From NCBI RefSeq assembly GCF_014203955.1, contig NZ_JACHKA010000001.1:3255001-3319000 (forward strand): a stretch of 64,000 nt of DNA. Reading direction: 5' to 3'. The notes beneath the pieces are model-generated. The model worked only from the letters and a program-made list of their open reading frames with translations, had not been told where the DNA came from and did no database searches. Made by a program: the position numbers and the translations under genes. The DNA comes from Sphingobium lignivorans. GTDB lineage: Bacteria > Pseudomonadota > Alphaproteobacteria > Sphingomonadales > Sphingomonadaceae. Numbering within the stretch: the first letter of the stretch is position 1; every line of letters starts with the position of its first letter. Shown one piece after another: positions 19,106 to 27,337 of the stretch.

Positions 19106-19307
19106 ATCGTCTAGGGCCGGGGTCGAGGCTCGACAACCGCGCGAGCAGGCGATCCGCCACCGATGACCGCACCCCTTGCCCCGCCGCGACCTTGCGCCAG
19201 GTATTGTAGCTTATCCCGAAGCGGGCATTCAGCCTCTCGTCGGTGCGCCCGTCCAGGTGGCGCTGCATCAGCGCCACCGCTTCCGGGTCGAGCTGCACAA
19301 GCTTCAT
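19092..19307 (-). CDS. Small helix-turn-helix-like protein (71 aa)
   Basis: About 71 residues, MKLVQLDPEAVALMQRHLDG then a helical region (LNARFGISYNTWRKVAAGQGVRSSVADRLLARL) that reads like a short lambda-repressor-type HTH: a turn after FGIS, a recognition-like helix TWRKVAAGQ, then a support helix. GGAG lies ten bases before the ATG at 19307; an upstream ATG at 19346 would give 84 aa. It lies between amidohydrolase copy 2 and the acetyltransferase, overlapping the latter by 14 bases. DNA binding is inferred from pattern only. Confidence 0.68.
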   Translation of the reverse strand: MKLVQLDPEAVALMQRHLDGRTDERLNARFGISYNTWRKVAAGQGVRSSVADRLLARLSSLDPGPRRCAND

Positions 19308-19350
19308 GATCCTGCCGCTCCGGGCCAGGCCTGTCTCGCGCGACATGCCC

Positions 19351-21066
19351 CTACCGCTGGAAGACGAGCTTGCCGCCGACGAAGGTCATGTCGACCTTGC
19401 CATCCAGCAGCGTCTTTTCGTCGGCCGTCAGCGGATCGAAGGGCAGCACCACCATGTCGGCGAGCTTGCCGGGTTCCAGCGTGCCCTTGATCTTCTCTTC
19501 CCAGGAAAGGAAAGCGCCATTTGCCGTATACATGCGGATCGCTTCCTGTCGTGACACCGCCTCGTCCTCGAAGCCATGAGCGCGGCCACTCGGCCCCTTG
19601 CGCGTCACGGCAGCATAGAGGCCGACCATCGGGTTGATCGGCAGATTGTCGCTGCCAAGCGCCACGAACAGGCCGAACTTGTTGACCGGGGTCCCTATGG
19701 GATTGTTATGGGCGAGCCGCCAGTCGTCGAGCGTCTGCTCGTAGCGATCCTCCAGATTGTAGAGGAAGTTCGGCTGCTGCGCGATCATGATCCTATTGCG
19801 CTTCATGGTCTCCATGGTCGCATCGGGCGGCATGATCGTGAAGTGATCGAGGAACCAGCGATGGTCCTTCTTGCCGACGCCGGTGCTGGCGAGGGCCTTG
19901 GCATAAGCATCCACCGTCTGGACGATGGCAGCATCGCCGATCGCGTGCAGAGCCATCTGCCAGCCCAGCTTCGCGGCGGAATCGACCGCTTCCTGCAATT
20001 CCGCGTCCGTGAAACGGCCCTTGCCGCGGAAGCCGGGCTGCCCCTTGTAATCGGCGAGCAGCCAGGCGGTGGGGCCGGTAAAGCCACCGTCCACCGCCAT
20101 CTCGCCGATCCCGCCCAGACGCACGCGGGTGTCGCCATAGCCGGTGTGCTGGCCAAAGGCCTGCAGCCGCTCGGCACCGGGATGATTGATGTAAAGCGTC
20201 ATGCGCGGCAGGTCGGCGCCCATCTCCGCATAGAGCTCGCGGCTGCGCTTGAAGGTGAGGGTCGGGGGCGGATTCGCAATGCCGCCCTTGCCGACCGGTT
20301 CGTCATCGATGCTGCCGCTGGCGTTGTGGAAGCTGGTGATGCCGAGCGAGAGGATATGCTTGAGCCAGGTGATATAGGCCGGGCGCATTTCCACCCAGGT
20401 CGCCGGCGGCACGAACTTGCGGACGAGATCATTGCGCTCGCGGATGATGCCATTGAGCTCGCCATTGGCGTCCCGCTCGATGAGGCCGTTCTTGGGCTCC
20501 GGCGCATTTCGATCCAGGCCGGCGATCTTGAGCGCCATCGAATTGCTGACCGAGGAATGGCCGCCATTGCGCACGAGAATCACGGGATTGTTCGGCGCGG
20601 CGGCGTCGAGATCGGCGCGATTGAGGTTGCGGTTCTCGGCCAGGTTTGATTCCTGCCAGCAGCAGCCGGTGATCCACTTGCCCGGCCCGAGTTCCGCAGC
20701 CTTCTTGCGGATCATCTCCTGGATTTCGCCGACCGAGCGCGCCGCGCCGCTGTCGATGTCGCTCGGCGCCACCGGCTGCGGGTGGAGGTGCGTGTCGATG
20801 AAGCCGGGCATCAGCGTGCGTCCGGCAAGATCGATCTCCTGCGCACCTTCATATTTTGCGCGCAATTCCTCACCGCCGACGGCGACGATCTTTTCACCCT
20901 GCACGACCACCACGGACTTGGTGGAGAAGGCGGGATCGACGGTCAGGACCTTGCCGTGATGAAGGATCAGATCGACCTTCTCCTTCGCAATCGCCGGCAG
21001 CGCGCTTGCCCCAAGCAACAGGCCGAGCCCGATCAGCCGATATCCCCTGTTAAGTCCCGTCCTCAT
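19351..21066 (-). CDS. Exported amidohydrolase (YtcJ/Amidohydro_3 family), copy 2
   Basis: A 571-residue paralogue of copies 1 and 3, with a signal peptide (YRLIGLGLLLGASALPAIA) and the same landmarks: GFIDTHLHPQPV, NGGHSSVSNSMAL, ALHAIGDAAIVQTV, LGSDNLPINPMVG. It differs at one conserved block: GCCWQESNLAENR replaces the GYGWDEAxLAE of the other two, so its substrate may differ. It is probably periplasmic and metal-dependent. It leads the minus-strand run that includes the HTH-like gene, the acetyltransferase and copy 1. Its promoter should lie in the 21067-21245 gap. Confidence 0.9.
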   Translation of the reverse strand: MRTGLNRGYRLIGLGLLLGASALPAIAKEKVDLILHHGKVLTVDPAFSTKSVVVVQGEKIVAVGGEELRAKYEGAQEIDLAGRTLMPGFIDTHLHPQPVAPSDIDSGAARSVGEIQEMIRKKAAELGPGKWITGCCWQESNLAENRNLNRADLDAAAPNNPVILVRNGGHSSVSNSMALKIAGLDRNAPEPKNGLIERDANGELNGIIRERNDLVRKFVPPATWVEMRPAYITWLKHILSLGITSFHNASGSIDDEPVGKGGIANPPPTLTFKRSRELYAEMGADLPRMTLYINHPGAERLQAFGQHTGYGDTRVRLGGIGEMAVDGGFTGPTAWLLADYKGQPGFRGKGRFTDAELQEAVDSAAKLGWQMALHAIGDAAIVQTVDAYAKALASTGVGKKDHRWFLDHFTIMPPDATMETMKRNRIMIAQQPNFLYNLEDRYEQTLDDWRLAHNNPIGTPVNKFGLFVALGSDNLPINPMVGLYAAVTRKGPSGRAHGFEDEAVSRQEAIRMYTANGAFLSWEEKIKGTLEPGKLADMVVLPFDPLTADEKTLLDGKVDMTFVGGKLVFQR

Positions 21067-21245
21067 GCCCTGTGCCTCCCTGCTGCGACGGGCCCGTCGT
21101 GATCTGCCAGCACCATATGATGCCCCCGGCTTTCATCAGCCCCGTCGATGATGTCCGAGAAAGCAGAGAATGCAGCGCGAAGGGAGGTGCCTTACCCGCC
21201 GTGGATGGTGCCGAAACATCACCACCTGGCAGCGAATACCCCGGT

Positions 21246-21290
21246 CAAACAAAGCAAAGGCGTCGTGCTGAAACAAGTCAGCATGACGCC
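21246..21290 (-). terminator. Rho-independent terminator after amidohydrolase copy 3
   Basis: Arms GGCGTCGTGCTG (21259-21270) and CAGCATGACGCC (21279-21290) pair with one mismatch around an 8-base loop. Read in the minus direction, the hairpin is followed by TTTGCTTTGTTTG (21246-21258). It lies 54 bases beyond the stop of copy 3 and separates that transcript from copy 2. Confidence 0.8.
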
Positions 21291-21343
21291 CTGCTCGAGA
21301 TTGCGCGGCCCCGTGTCGGACCTGAAAGGCAAGCGTCGGCAAG

Positions 21344-23044
21344 CTAGCGCTTGAACACCGTCTTGCCGCCGATGATCGTCATATCCACCTGCGCCTTCAA
21401 TATCTCCTCCTCGGGCACTGTCAGCAGATTGCGATCGACGACGATCATGTCGGCGAGCTTGCCCGGGGTCAGGCTGCCCTTCTTCGCCTCGTCCCAGGTG
21501 AGGTAGGCGGCATCCTGCGTATAGGCCTTGAGCGCCTCGTAACGCGAAACGGCCTCCTCCGGGCCATAGACGGTCCCGCTTTCGCCCTTGCGGGTTACGG
21601 AAACATAGAACCCCCAGAGCGGCCCGATCGGCAGATTGTCCGATCCCAGGGCCATGCGCACGCCCCAGCGCAGCGGGGTGCCGAGCGGATTGATGTGCTG
21701 CAGCCGCGTGCCCTCCAGCGTCTGGTTGTAGCGGCCTTCCAGATTGTAAAGGAAGTTGGGCTGCGCGGCGCCCCAGATGCCGTGGTTAGCCATCTTCTCC
21801 AGCGTCGGCAGTGGCGGCAACATAGTGAGATGCGAGGAGAACCAGCGATGATCCTTCATCGGCTCCTCATCAAGCGCGCCTGCATAAATGTCGATCAGCG
21901 TGGCAATGGCTGCGTCGCCGATCGCGTGAATGCCGAGCTGCCAGCCAAGATCGCGGGACGTGCGCACCAGTTCCGTCAGAGCCTCGGGCTTGGTCGCGGC
22001 ATGACCCCGGAAGCCGGGCATGCCTTTATAGTCGTCCAGCGTCCAGGCGGTCGGCCCGGTAAAGCCGCCATCCGCGCCGGGCGCCTCACCGATCGGTCCC
22101 AGCTTCAGCCGGTCATCGCCATGGCCGGTCTTGTAGGGGAAGGCCTTCAGCCGCTCGGCGCCCGGATAGACGATGTAAAGGGCCGCGCGCGGCAGGCTCT
22201 CGCCCTCCTTCGCATAGATTTCGCGGAACTGCTTGTAAGTGTGGACGCCTCGCCACTCGCTCTGCGGGACGCCACCCTTGCCGACCGGCTCATCGTCGAT
22301 CGTGGTCAGCGCTTCCATGATGCTCGTGATGCCGAGCGGCAGCAGCGACTTGAGCGCCGCGGTCCAACCGGGCTTCATTTCCTCGCTGGTCGGCGGGGGC
22401 ACGAGCTTGCCGTAGAGGTCGCCACGCTCGCGGATGATGCCGTTCGGTTCGCCGCTCGGATAATGCTCGATGACGCCGCGCTCCGGATCGGGCGTCGCCC
22501 TTGTGATGCCGGCGAGCTTCAGCGCGAGGCTGTTGCCGACGACGCTGTGCTGTCCCGCGCGGGTGAGCGCGACCGGGTTGCGCGGCGCAGCGGCATCAAG
22601 ATCGGTGCTGACGATGTTGCGCCCTTCGGCCAGCTTCGCCTCGTCCCAGCCATAGCCGACGATCCACTCGTTCGGGCCGAGTTCCTTCGCTTTGGCGCGG
22701 ACCATCGCCTGCACGTCCTTGATCGACTTCGCCTCGCCCAGCGGCACCGATCGGCGCGACGGGCCCATGATGTGAATGTGCGTGTCGATGAAGCCGGGCA
22801 TCAGCATCCGGCCCTTGAGGTCGACCGTCTCCGGCGCGGTATAGGCATTCGCCAGCTCCGGGCCGCCGACAGCGAGGATCTTGCCATCCTTCACCGCGAC
22901 GCTCGTGGCGGCGGGTCTGTCAGGATCCATCGTGACGACCGTGCCGTTGACGAGCAGCATGTCCACCTGTTCCGCCGCCAGCGCCGCGTGCGACAGGCCG
23001 GAGAGGAGGAGCGCCGCGCCGGCGAGAATGGATGTGCGGATCAC
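21344..23044 (-). CDS. Exported amidohydrolase (YtcJ/Amidohydro_3 family), copy 3
   Basis: A 566-residue family member with a signal peptide (TSILAGAALLLSGLSHAALA) and motifs GFIDTHIHIMG, GYGWDEAKLAE, TRAGQHSVVGNSLAL, GIHAIGDAAIATL, LGSDNLPIGPLWG. The start is GTG at 23044, overlapping the permease stop as GTGA. The open frame continues upstream to 24079, but that part is only the permease read out of frame. The tight coupling to an amino-acid permease suggests that the enzyme frees an amino acid in the periplasm and the permease takes it up. Ends at a good terminator (21246-21290). Confidence 0.9.
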   Translation of the reverse strand: MIRTSILAGAALLLSGLSHAALAAEQVDMLLVNGTVVTMDPDRPAATSVAVKDGKILAVGGPELANAYTAPETVDLKGRMLMPGFIDTHIHIMGPSRRSVPLGEAKSIKDVQAMVRAKAKELGPNEWIVGYGWDEAKLAEGRNIVSTDLDAAAPRNPVALTRAGQHSVVGNSLALKLAGITRATPDPERGVIEHYPSGEPNGIIRERGDLYGKLVPPPTSEEMKPGWTAALKSLLPLGITSIMEALTTIDDEPVGKGGVPQSEWRGVHTYKQFREIYAKEGESLPRAALYIVYPGAERLKAFPYKTGHGDDRLKLGPIGEAPGADGGFTGPTAWTLDDYKGMPGFRGHAATKPEALTELVRTSRDLGWQLGIHAIGDAAIATLIDIYAGALDEEPMKDHRWFSSHLTMLPPLPTLEKMANHGIWGAAQPNFLYNLEGRYNQTLEGTRLQHINPLGTPLRWGVRMALGSDNLPIGPLWGFYVSVTRKGESGTVYGPEEAVSRYEALKAYTQDAAYLTWDEAKKGSLTPGKLADMIVVDRNLLTVPEEEILKAQVDMTIIGGKTVFKR

Positions 23045-24432
23045 AGCGTGGAGCTCCGTTCGAGAGAGGAGGACAAGGCCGCCGCGCGCCGCCTGTCCTT
23101 GAGGTAGGAGAGGCCCACGACGAGGACGAGGAGGAGGAGGCTGCTCATCAGCTCGATCCGCAAGGTCGGCTTGATCAGCATGGCTACAAGCACGATGCCG
23201 ATGCCGGCCGCCGTCAAATAGCTGCCGAACGGGTGGAACCACATGCGGATGACCAGCCGCTCCGGCGCCTCCCGCTCCATCTGGTTGCGCATCTTCACCT
23301 GCGCGAAGCAGACCAGCAGATAGATGAACAGCATGATCGCGCCCGAGGCATTGACCAGGAAGCTGAATACGAGCTCCGGCGAAAGCACCGATGCAGCCAG
23401 CGCGACATAGGCAAAGAGGCTGCCGATCAGCGTCGAGCGCACGGGCACACGCCGCTTGTTGAGCGCCACCAGCGCTTCGGGCGCATCGCCTTTCTCCGAG
23501 AGGACGAACAGCACGCGCGAGGTCACATACATGCCCGAATTGAGGCAGGAGAGTACCGCAACGAGCACCACGAAATTCATGATAACGCCGGCGTGCGGGA
23601 TCTGCATGAAGCTCAGCGTCGCGGCGAAGGGCGACTGGCCCGGCACGATGCTCGTCCAGGGCATGACCGAGACGATCAGGCCGATCGACAGCAGATAGAA
23701 AAGGATGATCCGCAACGCGACGCTGCCGGTAATCCTGGCGATCGTACGCGCGGGCTCCTGCGATTCCGCTGCCGCAATGGTAGCGATCTCCGCCCCGCAC
23801 AGGGCGAAGATGACGCTGGTCACGCCCGCCAGCACTGCCCCCCAGCCATTGGGCACGAACCCGCCATGCGCCACCAGATTGCCGAAGGTCGGCCCGTCCG
23901 GTGAGGTCGCGCCGAACGCCCAGAGCCCCGCGACGCCGATGAAAGCCACGATCGCTACGACCTTCATCAGCGAGAACCAGTATTCGAACTCGCCATAGGA
24001 ACGCGTCGACATGAGATTGACGCCGGTCAGCACCGCGAGCAGCACAACCCCGATCAGCCAAACCGGCGCGTCGATCCATCCCGCAATGATGACCGCCCCC
24101 GCAATCGCCTCGATCGCGACGACCACCACCCAGAAATACCAGTAGAGCCAGCCGCAGACGAATCCGGCCCGGTCGCCCAGCCCCGCCCGCACCAGTTCGG
24201 TGAAGGAGCCGGCGCCGGGCAGCAGGCTCGCCATCTCGCTCAGCATCCGCATGACCATGAGGATGACGAGGCCGGCGATCCCATAGCTCACCACCACGGC
24301 CGGCCCCACCTGCGAGATGGAGGTACTGGAACCGACGAACAGCCCCGCCCCGATGATGCCGCCGATCGCGATCATCGAGACATGGCGTGATTTCAGCGAA
24401 TGGCTGAGGCGACCTTCTTCTTGTTCGACCAT
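23041..24432 (-). CDS. Amino-acid permease (APC family, GabP-like)
   Basis: A 463-residue inner-membrane transporter with twelve helices, close to the standard AAT-subfamily length. The signature near the N terminus is visible: SRHVSMIAIGGIIGAGLFVGSS, followed by VVVSYGIAGLVILMVMRMLSEMA. Subfamily members carry GABA, proline or aromatic amino acids with protons. GabT and GabD follow on the 5' side of this transcript (25962-27242 and 24472-25965), so uptake of GABA or a similar omega-amino acid is the best inference. GTGA overlap with amidohydrolase copy 3. Confidence 0.88.
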   Translation of the reverse strand: MVEQEEGRLSHSLKSRHVSMIAIGGIIGAGLFVGSSTSISQVGPAVVVSYGIAGLVILMVMRMLSEMASLLPGAGSFTELVRAGLGDRAGFVCGWLYWYFWVVVVAIEAIAGAVIIAGWIDAPVWLIGVVLLAVLTGVNLMSTRSYGEFEYWFSLMKVVAIVAFIGVAGLWAFGATSPDGPTFGNLVAHGGFVPNGWGAVLAGVTSVIFALCGAEIATIAAAESQEPARTIARITGSVALRIILFYLLSIGLIVSVMPWTSIVPGQSPFAATLSFMQIPHAGVIMNFVVLVAVLSCLNSGMYVTSRVLFVLSEKGDAPEALVALNKRRVPVRSTLIGSLFAYVALAASVLSPELVFSFLVNASGAIMLFIYLLVCFAQVKMRNQMEREAPERLVIRMWFHPFGSYLTAAGIGIVLVAMLIKPTLRIELMSSLLLLVLVVGLSYLKDRRRAAALSSSLERSSTL

Positions 24433-24471
24433 TATCGTTTTCCCTGTCGGTGCCTCTTGTGTCGCCTGATT

Positions 24472-25965
24472 TCAGGCCGAGGAAACCGCCGTGCAGACCA
24501 GCTTCATGTTGAGATATTCGTCCATGCCATAGCGCGACCCCTCGCGACCGAAGCCGGACTCCTTCACACCCCCGAACGGCGCCACCTCTGTCGAGATGAG
24601 GCCCGTGTTGAGGCCCACCATCCCATATTGGAGAGCTTCGCTGACGCGATAGCTGCGCGAGAGGTCGCGTGTATAGAGATAGGCTGCCAGACCGGCCCGC
24701 GTGTCATTGGCCAGCGCGATCGCCTCGGCTTCCGTGTTGAAGCGCACGACGCCCGCGAGCGGGCCGAATGTCTCCTCGACGCACAGGCGCGCCTTGGCGG
24801 ACACGTCGCTGATGAGCGTCGGCTGGAAGAAATACCCTGCCCCCTCGATCGCCTCGCCCCCGGCCAGCAGCTTGCCGCCCTGCCGAAGCGCGTCCGCAAC
24901 ATGGCTGCGCACCTTGTCAATGGCGGCTCCATTGATCAGCGGACCCGCTTCGACGCCCTCGTCCAGCCCGTTGCCGATGCGGAGCGCCTGAACCCTTTCC
25001 TTGAGGGCGGCGACGAACCGGTCGTAAATGCCCGCCTGGACGATGAAACGGTTTGCGCAGACACAGGTCTGGCCCGCATTGCGAAACTTGGACGCGATCG
25101 CACCCTCGACAGCCGCATCGAGATCCGCATCGTCGAACACGACGAACGGCGCATTGCCACCCAACTCGAGCGACACGCGCTTGACTGTCTCCATGCATCG
25201 CGCGGCGAGCATCTTGCCGACCGCCGTCGACCCGGTAAAGCTGAGCTTCGCGATGGCCGGATGAGAGACAAGCACGGTCCCGATCTCGCGCGGCGATCCG
25301 GTCACGATGTTGAGGGCGCCTGCCGGTATCCCGGCTTCCTCGCCGAGCAATGCCAAAGCAAGCGCCGAGAAAGGCGTCAGTTCCGAGGGTTTGACGACCA
25401 TCGTGCAACCGGCTGCCAGCGCCGGCCCCGCCTTGCGGGTGATCATGGCGAGCGGGAAATTCCAGGGCGTGATCGCCGCGACGACGCCGATCGGCTCGCG
25501 CGTGACCATCAGGCGCTTGTCGGTGCCATGACCCGGGATCACATCGCCATAAGTGCGCCGCGCTTCCTCGGCGAACCAGGTAAGGAAGGACGCGGCATAG
25601 GCCACTTCGCCCCGCGCTTCTGCAAGCGGCTTGCCCTGCTCATGCGTCATGATGCGGGCAAGGTCCTCGCGATGGGCGAGCATCAGCTCGGCCCAGCGCC
25701 GCAGAACGGCGCCGCGCTCACCCGCCGTCTTCGCGCGCCAGCCGACCAGCGCGGCCTGCGCGGAAACGACGGCCCATTCCGCATGGGAAGTGCCCAGATC
25801 AGGCACGGTCCCGAGCGCCGCGCCGGTCGCCGGGTCCTCGACAGTCAGTTTTCGGTCCCCGGAGATCCAGATCCCGTCGATATGCGCCTGATGCCGCAAT
25901 AGATCGGGCCTGTTCAGGCTCATGCTCGTCGCCATGGCATCGGCCTCGAGGATCACGCTGCTCAT
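24472..25965 (-). CDS. gabD: NAD(P)-dependent succinate-semialdehyde dehydrogenase
   Basis: A 497-residue aldehyde dehydrogenase of the GabD group. Visible are the cofactor block ITPWNFPLAMITRKAGPALAAGC, the general base region LELGGNAPFVVFDDADLD and the catalytic cysteine block FRNAGQTCVCANRF. The Cys-x-Cys pair there is typical of GabD and redox-sensitive. It oxidises succinate semialdehyde to succinate. It overlaps gabT by ATGA (25962-25965). A start at an internal ATG (MATSMSLNRPDLL) is possible, but the overlap supports 25965. Confidence 0.92.
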   Translation of the reverse strand: MSSVILEADAMATSMSLNRPDLLRHQAHIDGIWISGDRKLTVEDPATGAALGTVPDLGTSHAEWAVVSAQAALVGWRAKTAGERGAVLRRWAELMLAHREDLARIMTHEQGKPLAEARGEVAYAASFLTWFAEEARRTYGDVIPGHGTDKRLMVTREPIGVVAAITPWNFPLAMITRKAGPALAAGCTMVVKPSELTPFSALALALLGEEAGIPAGALNIVTGSPREIGTVLVSHPAIAKLSFTGSTAVGKMLAARCMETVKRVSLELGGNAPFVVFDDADLDAAVEGAIASKFRNAGQTCVCANRFIVQAGIYDRFVAALKERVQALRIGNGLDEGVEAGPLINGAAIDKVRSHVADALRQGGKLLAGGEAIEGAGYFFQPTLISDVSAKARLCVEETFGPLAGVVRFNTEAEAIALANDTRAGLAAYLYTRDLSRSYRVSEALQYGMVGLNTGLISTEVAPFGGVKESGFGREGSRYGMDEYLNMKLVCTAVSSA

Positions 25966-27242
25966 GCGACCGCCGACAGTGCCTTTTCAAGGCGGTCGAG
26001 CCCCTCGTCGAGTATCGCGTCCGAAGCTGTCAGCGGCACCAGAATGCGCACGGTCTCGCCACGGCTGCCACAATTGAGGACGACGAGGCCTTCGCCAAGC
26101 GCCTTGGCCGCGACCACCTTGCCGCCATTGGCGAGCGGCATCATCTCATTCCTGTCGTCCAGAATGTCGAAACCGATCATGCCGCCAAGGCCGCGCGGGA
26201 CGGAGATGCTCACCAGATCGTTCCGGCTGCGCCAGCCATTGATGCGCTCGCAGATATGCGTGCCCATGGCCGCCGAACGCGCGAGCAGCCCTTCTTCCTC
26301 GATGATGTCGAGAACCGCGAGCGCCGCGGCGCAGCCGATCGGCGAGCCGCCATAAGTGCCGCCCAGTCCGCCTGGCTCCACCACATCCATCAGCTCCATG
26401 CGACCGATGACGCCCGAGAGCGGGAAGCCGCCGGCCAGCGACTTGGCGACTGTCACCAGATCCGGCTCGACGCCGCTATGCTCGATGGCGAACATGCGGC
26501 CCGTGCGAGCAAAGCCCGTCTGCACTTCGTCGACGATGAGCTTGATGCCATGCGTGTCGCAGATCGCACGCAGCGCCTGCAGCAGCTCGACCGGCGCGAC
26601 GTTGAAGCCACCCTCCCCCTGCACCGGCTCGATGATGATTGCCGCGACGCTGCCGGGGTGGATGTCGGCCGCGAACAGGAAGTCCAGCGCCTTCAGGCTG
26701 TTGGCGACGGTCGTGCCGTAGGCCGGGTTGGGGAAAGGCACATGATAGACGTCCGGCAGCGACGGGCCGAACTGCCACTTGTAGGGATTGACCTTGCCGG
26801 TCATCGCGCTGGCGAGGCCGCTGCGGCCGTGGAACGCGCCGGTGAAGGAGATGACGCCGGTGCGGCCGGTGGCGGCACGCGCGATCTTCACTGCATTCTC
26901 CGTCGCCTCGGCGCCCGTCGTAAAAAGGATGGTCTGGGCCTCACCGGCGAAGGGCGCCAGGGCATTCAGCCGCTCAGCGAGAGTGACATAGCTTTCATAA
27001 CCCATCACCTGGAATGAGGTGTGGGAGAAGCGGGTCAGCTGCTCCGACACGGCGGCCACCACGCGCGGGTGAAGATGGCCGACATTGAGGACGGCAATGC
27101 CGCCCGCAAAATCGACATAACGATTGCCATCGACGTCCCAGATTTCGGCATTGGCGGCGTGGTCGGCAAAGACAGGGGTCGCATTGGCAACGCCGCGCGG
27201 AACGGCCTTTTTGCGCCGGGCCAGGAGTGCATCGTTCGACAT
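25962..27242 (-). CDS. gabT: 4-aminobutyrate aminotransferase
   Basis: A 426-residue class III PLP aminotransferase. The cofactor blocks are visible: LFTTGAEATENAVKIAR, FHGRSGLASAMTG, IIEPVQGEGGFNVAP, LIVDEVQTGFARTG and the Schiff-base lysine in VTVAKSLAGGFPLSG. It moves the amino group of GABA to 2-oxoglutarate, giving succinate semialdehyde for GabD just downstream. Related omega-amino acids such as 5-aminovalerate are also possible substrates. It is the first gene of the gabT-gabD-permease-amidohydrolase run. Confidence 0.92.
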   Translation of the reverse strand: MSNDALLARRKKAVPRGVANATPVFADHAANAEIWDVDGNRYVDFAGGIAVLNVGHLHPRVVAAVSEQLTRFSHTSFQVMGYESYVTLAERLNALAPFAGEAQTILFTTGAEATENAVKIARAATGRTGVISFTGAFHGRSGLASAMTGKVNPYKWQFGPSLPDVYHVPFPNPAYGTTVANSLKALDFLFAADIHPGSVAAIIIEPVQGEGGFNVAPVELLQALRAICDTHGIKLIVDEVQTGFARTGRMFAIEHSGVEPDLVTVAKSLAGGFPLSGVIGRMELMDVVEPGGLGGTYGGSPIGCAAALAVLDIIEEEGLLARSAAMGTHICERINGWRSRNDLVSISVPRGLGGMIGFDILDDRNEMMPLANGGKVVAAKALGEGLVVLNCGSRGETVRILVPLTASDAILDEGLDRLEKALSAVA

Positions 27243-27287
27243 GAAAACCTAGATCTTTCTTATAGGAAACAGGTCACCGCCCCAGGG

Positions 27288-27325
27288 AGGGATGACCGGG
27301 CGGAAGGACGTGCCCGGTCATCCCT
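27288..27325 (-). terminator. Strong hairpin between the TonB receptor and gabT
   Basis: A perfect 14-base stem, AGGGATGACCGGGC (27288-27301) with GCCCGGTCATCCCT (27312-27325), around a 10-base loop, 13 bases beyond the receptor stop. No long T-run follows in the minus direction, so termination may be partial. It probably sets the boundary between the receptor transcript and the gab genes. Confidence 0.65.
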
Positions 27326-27337
27326 GCGGGGAAGGCG

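Noticed and set aside
23045..24079. N-terminal extension of amidohydrolase copy 3 to about 911 residues
   Set aside because: The extra residues are the permease gene read in another frame; the GTG at 23044 exposes a signal peptide and overlaps the permease stop.
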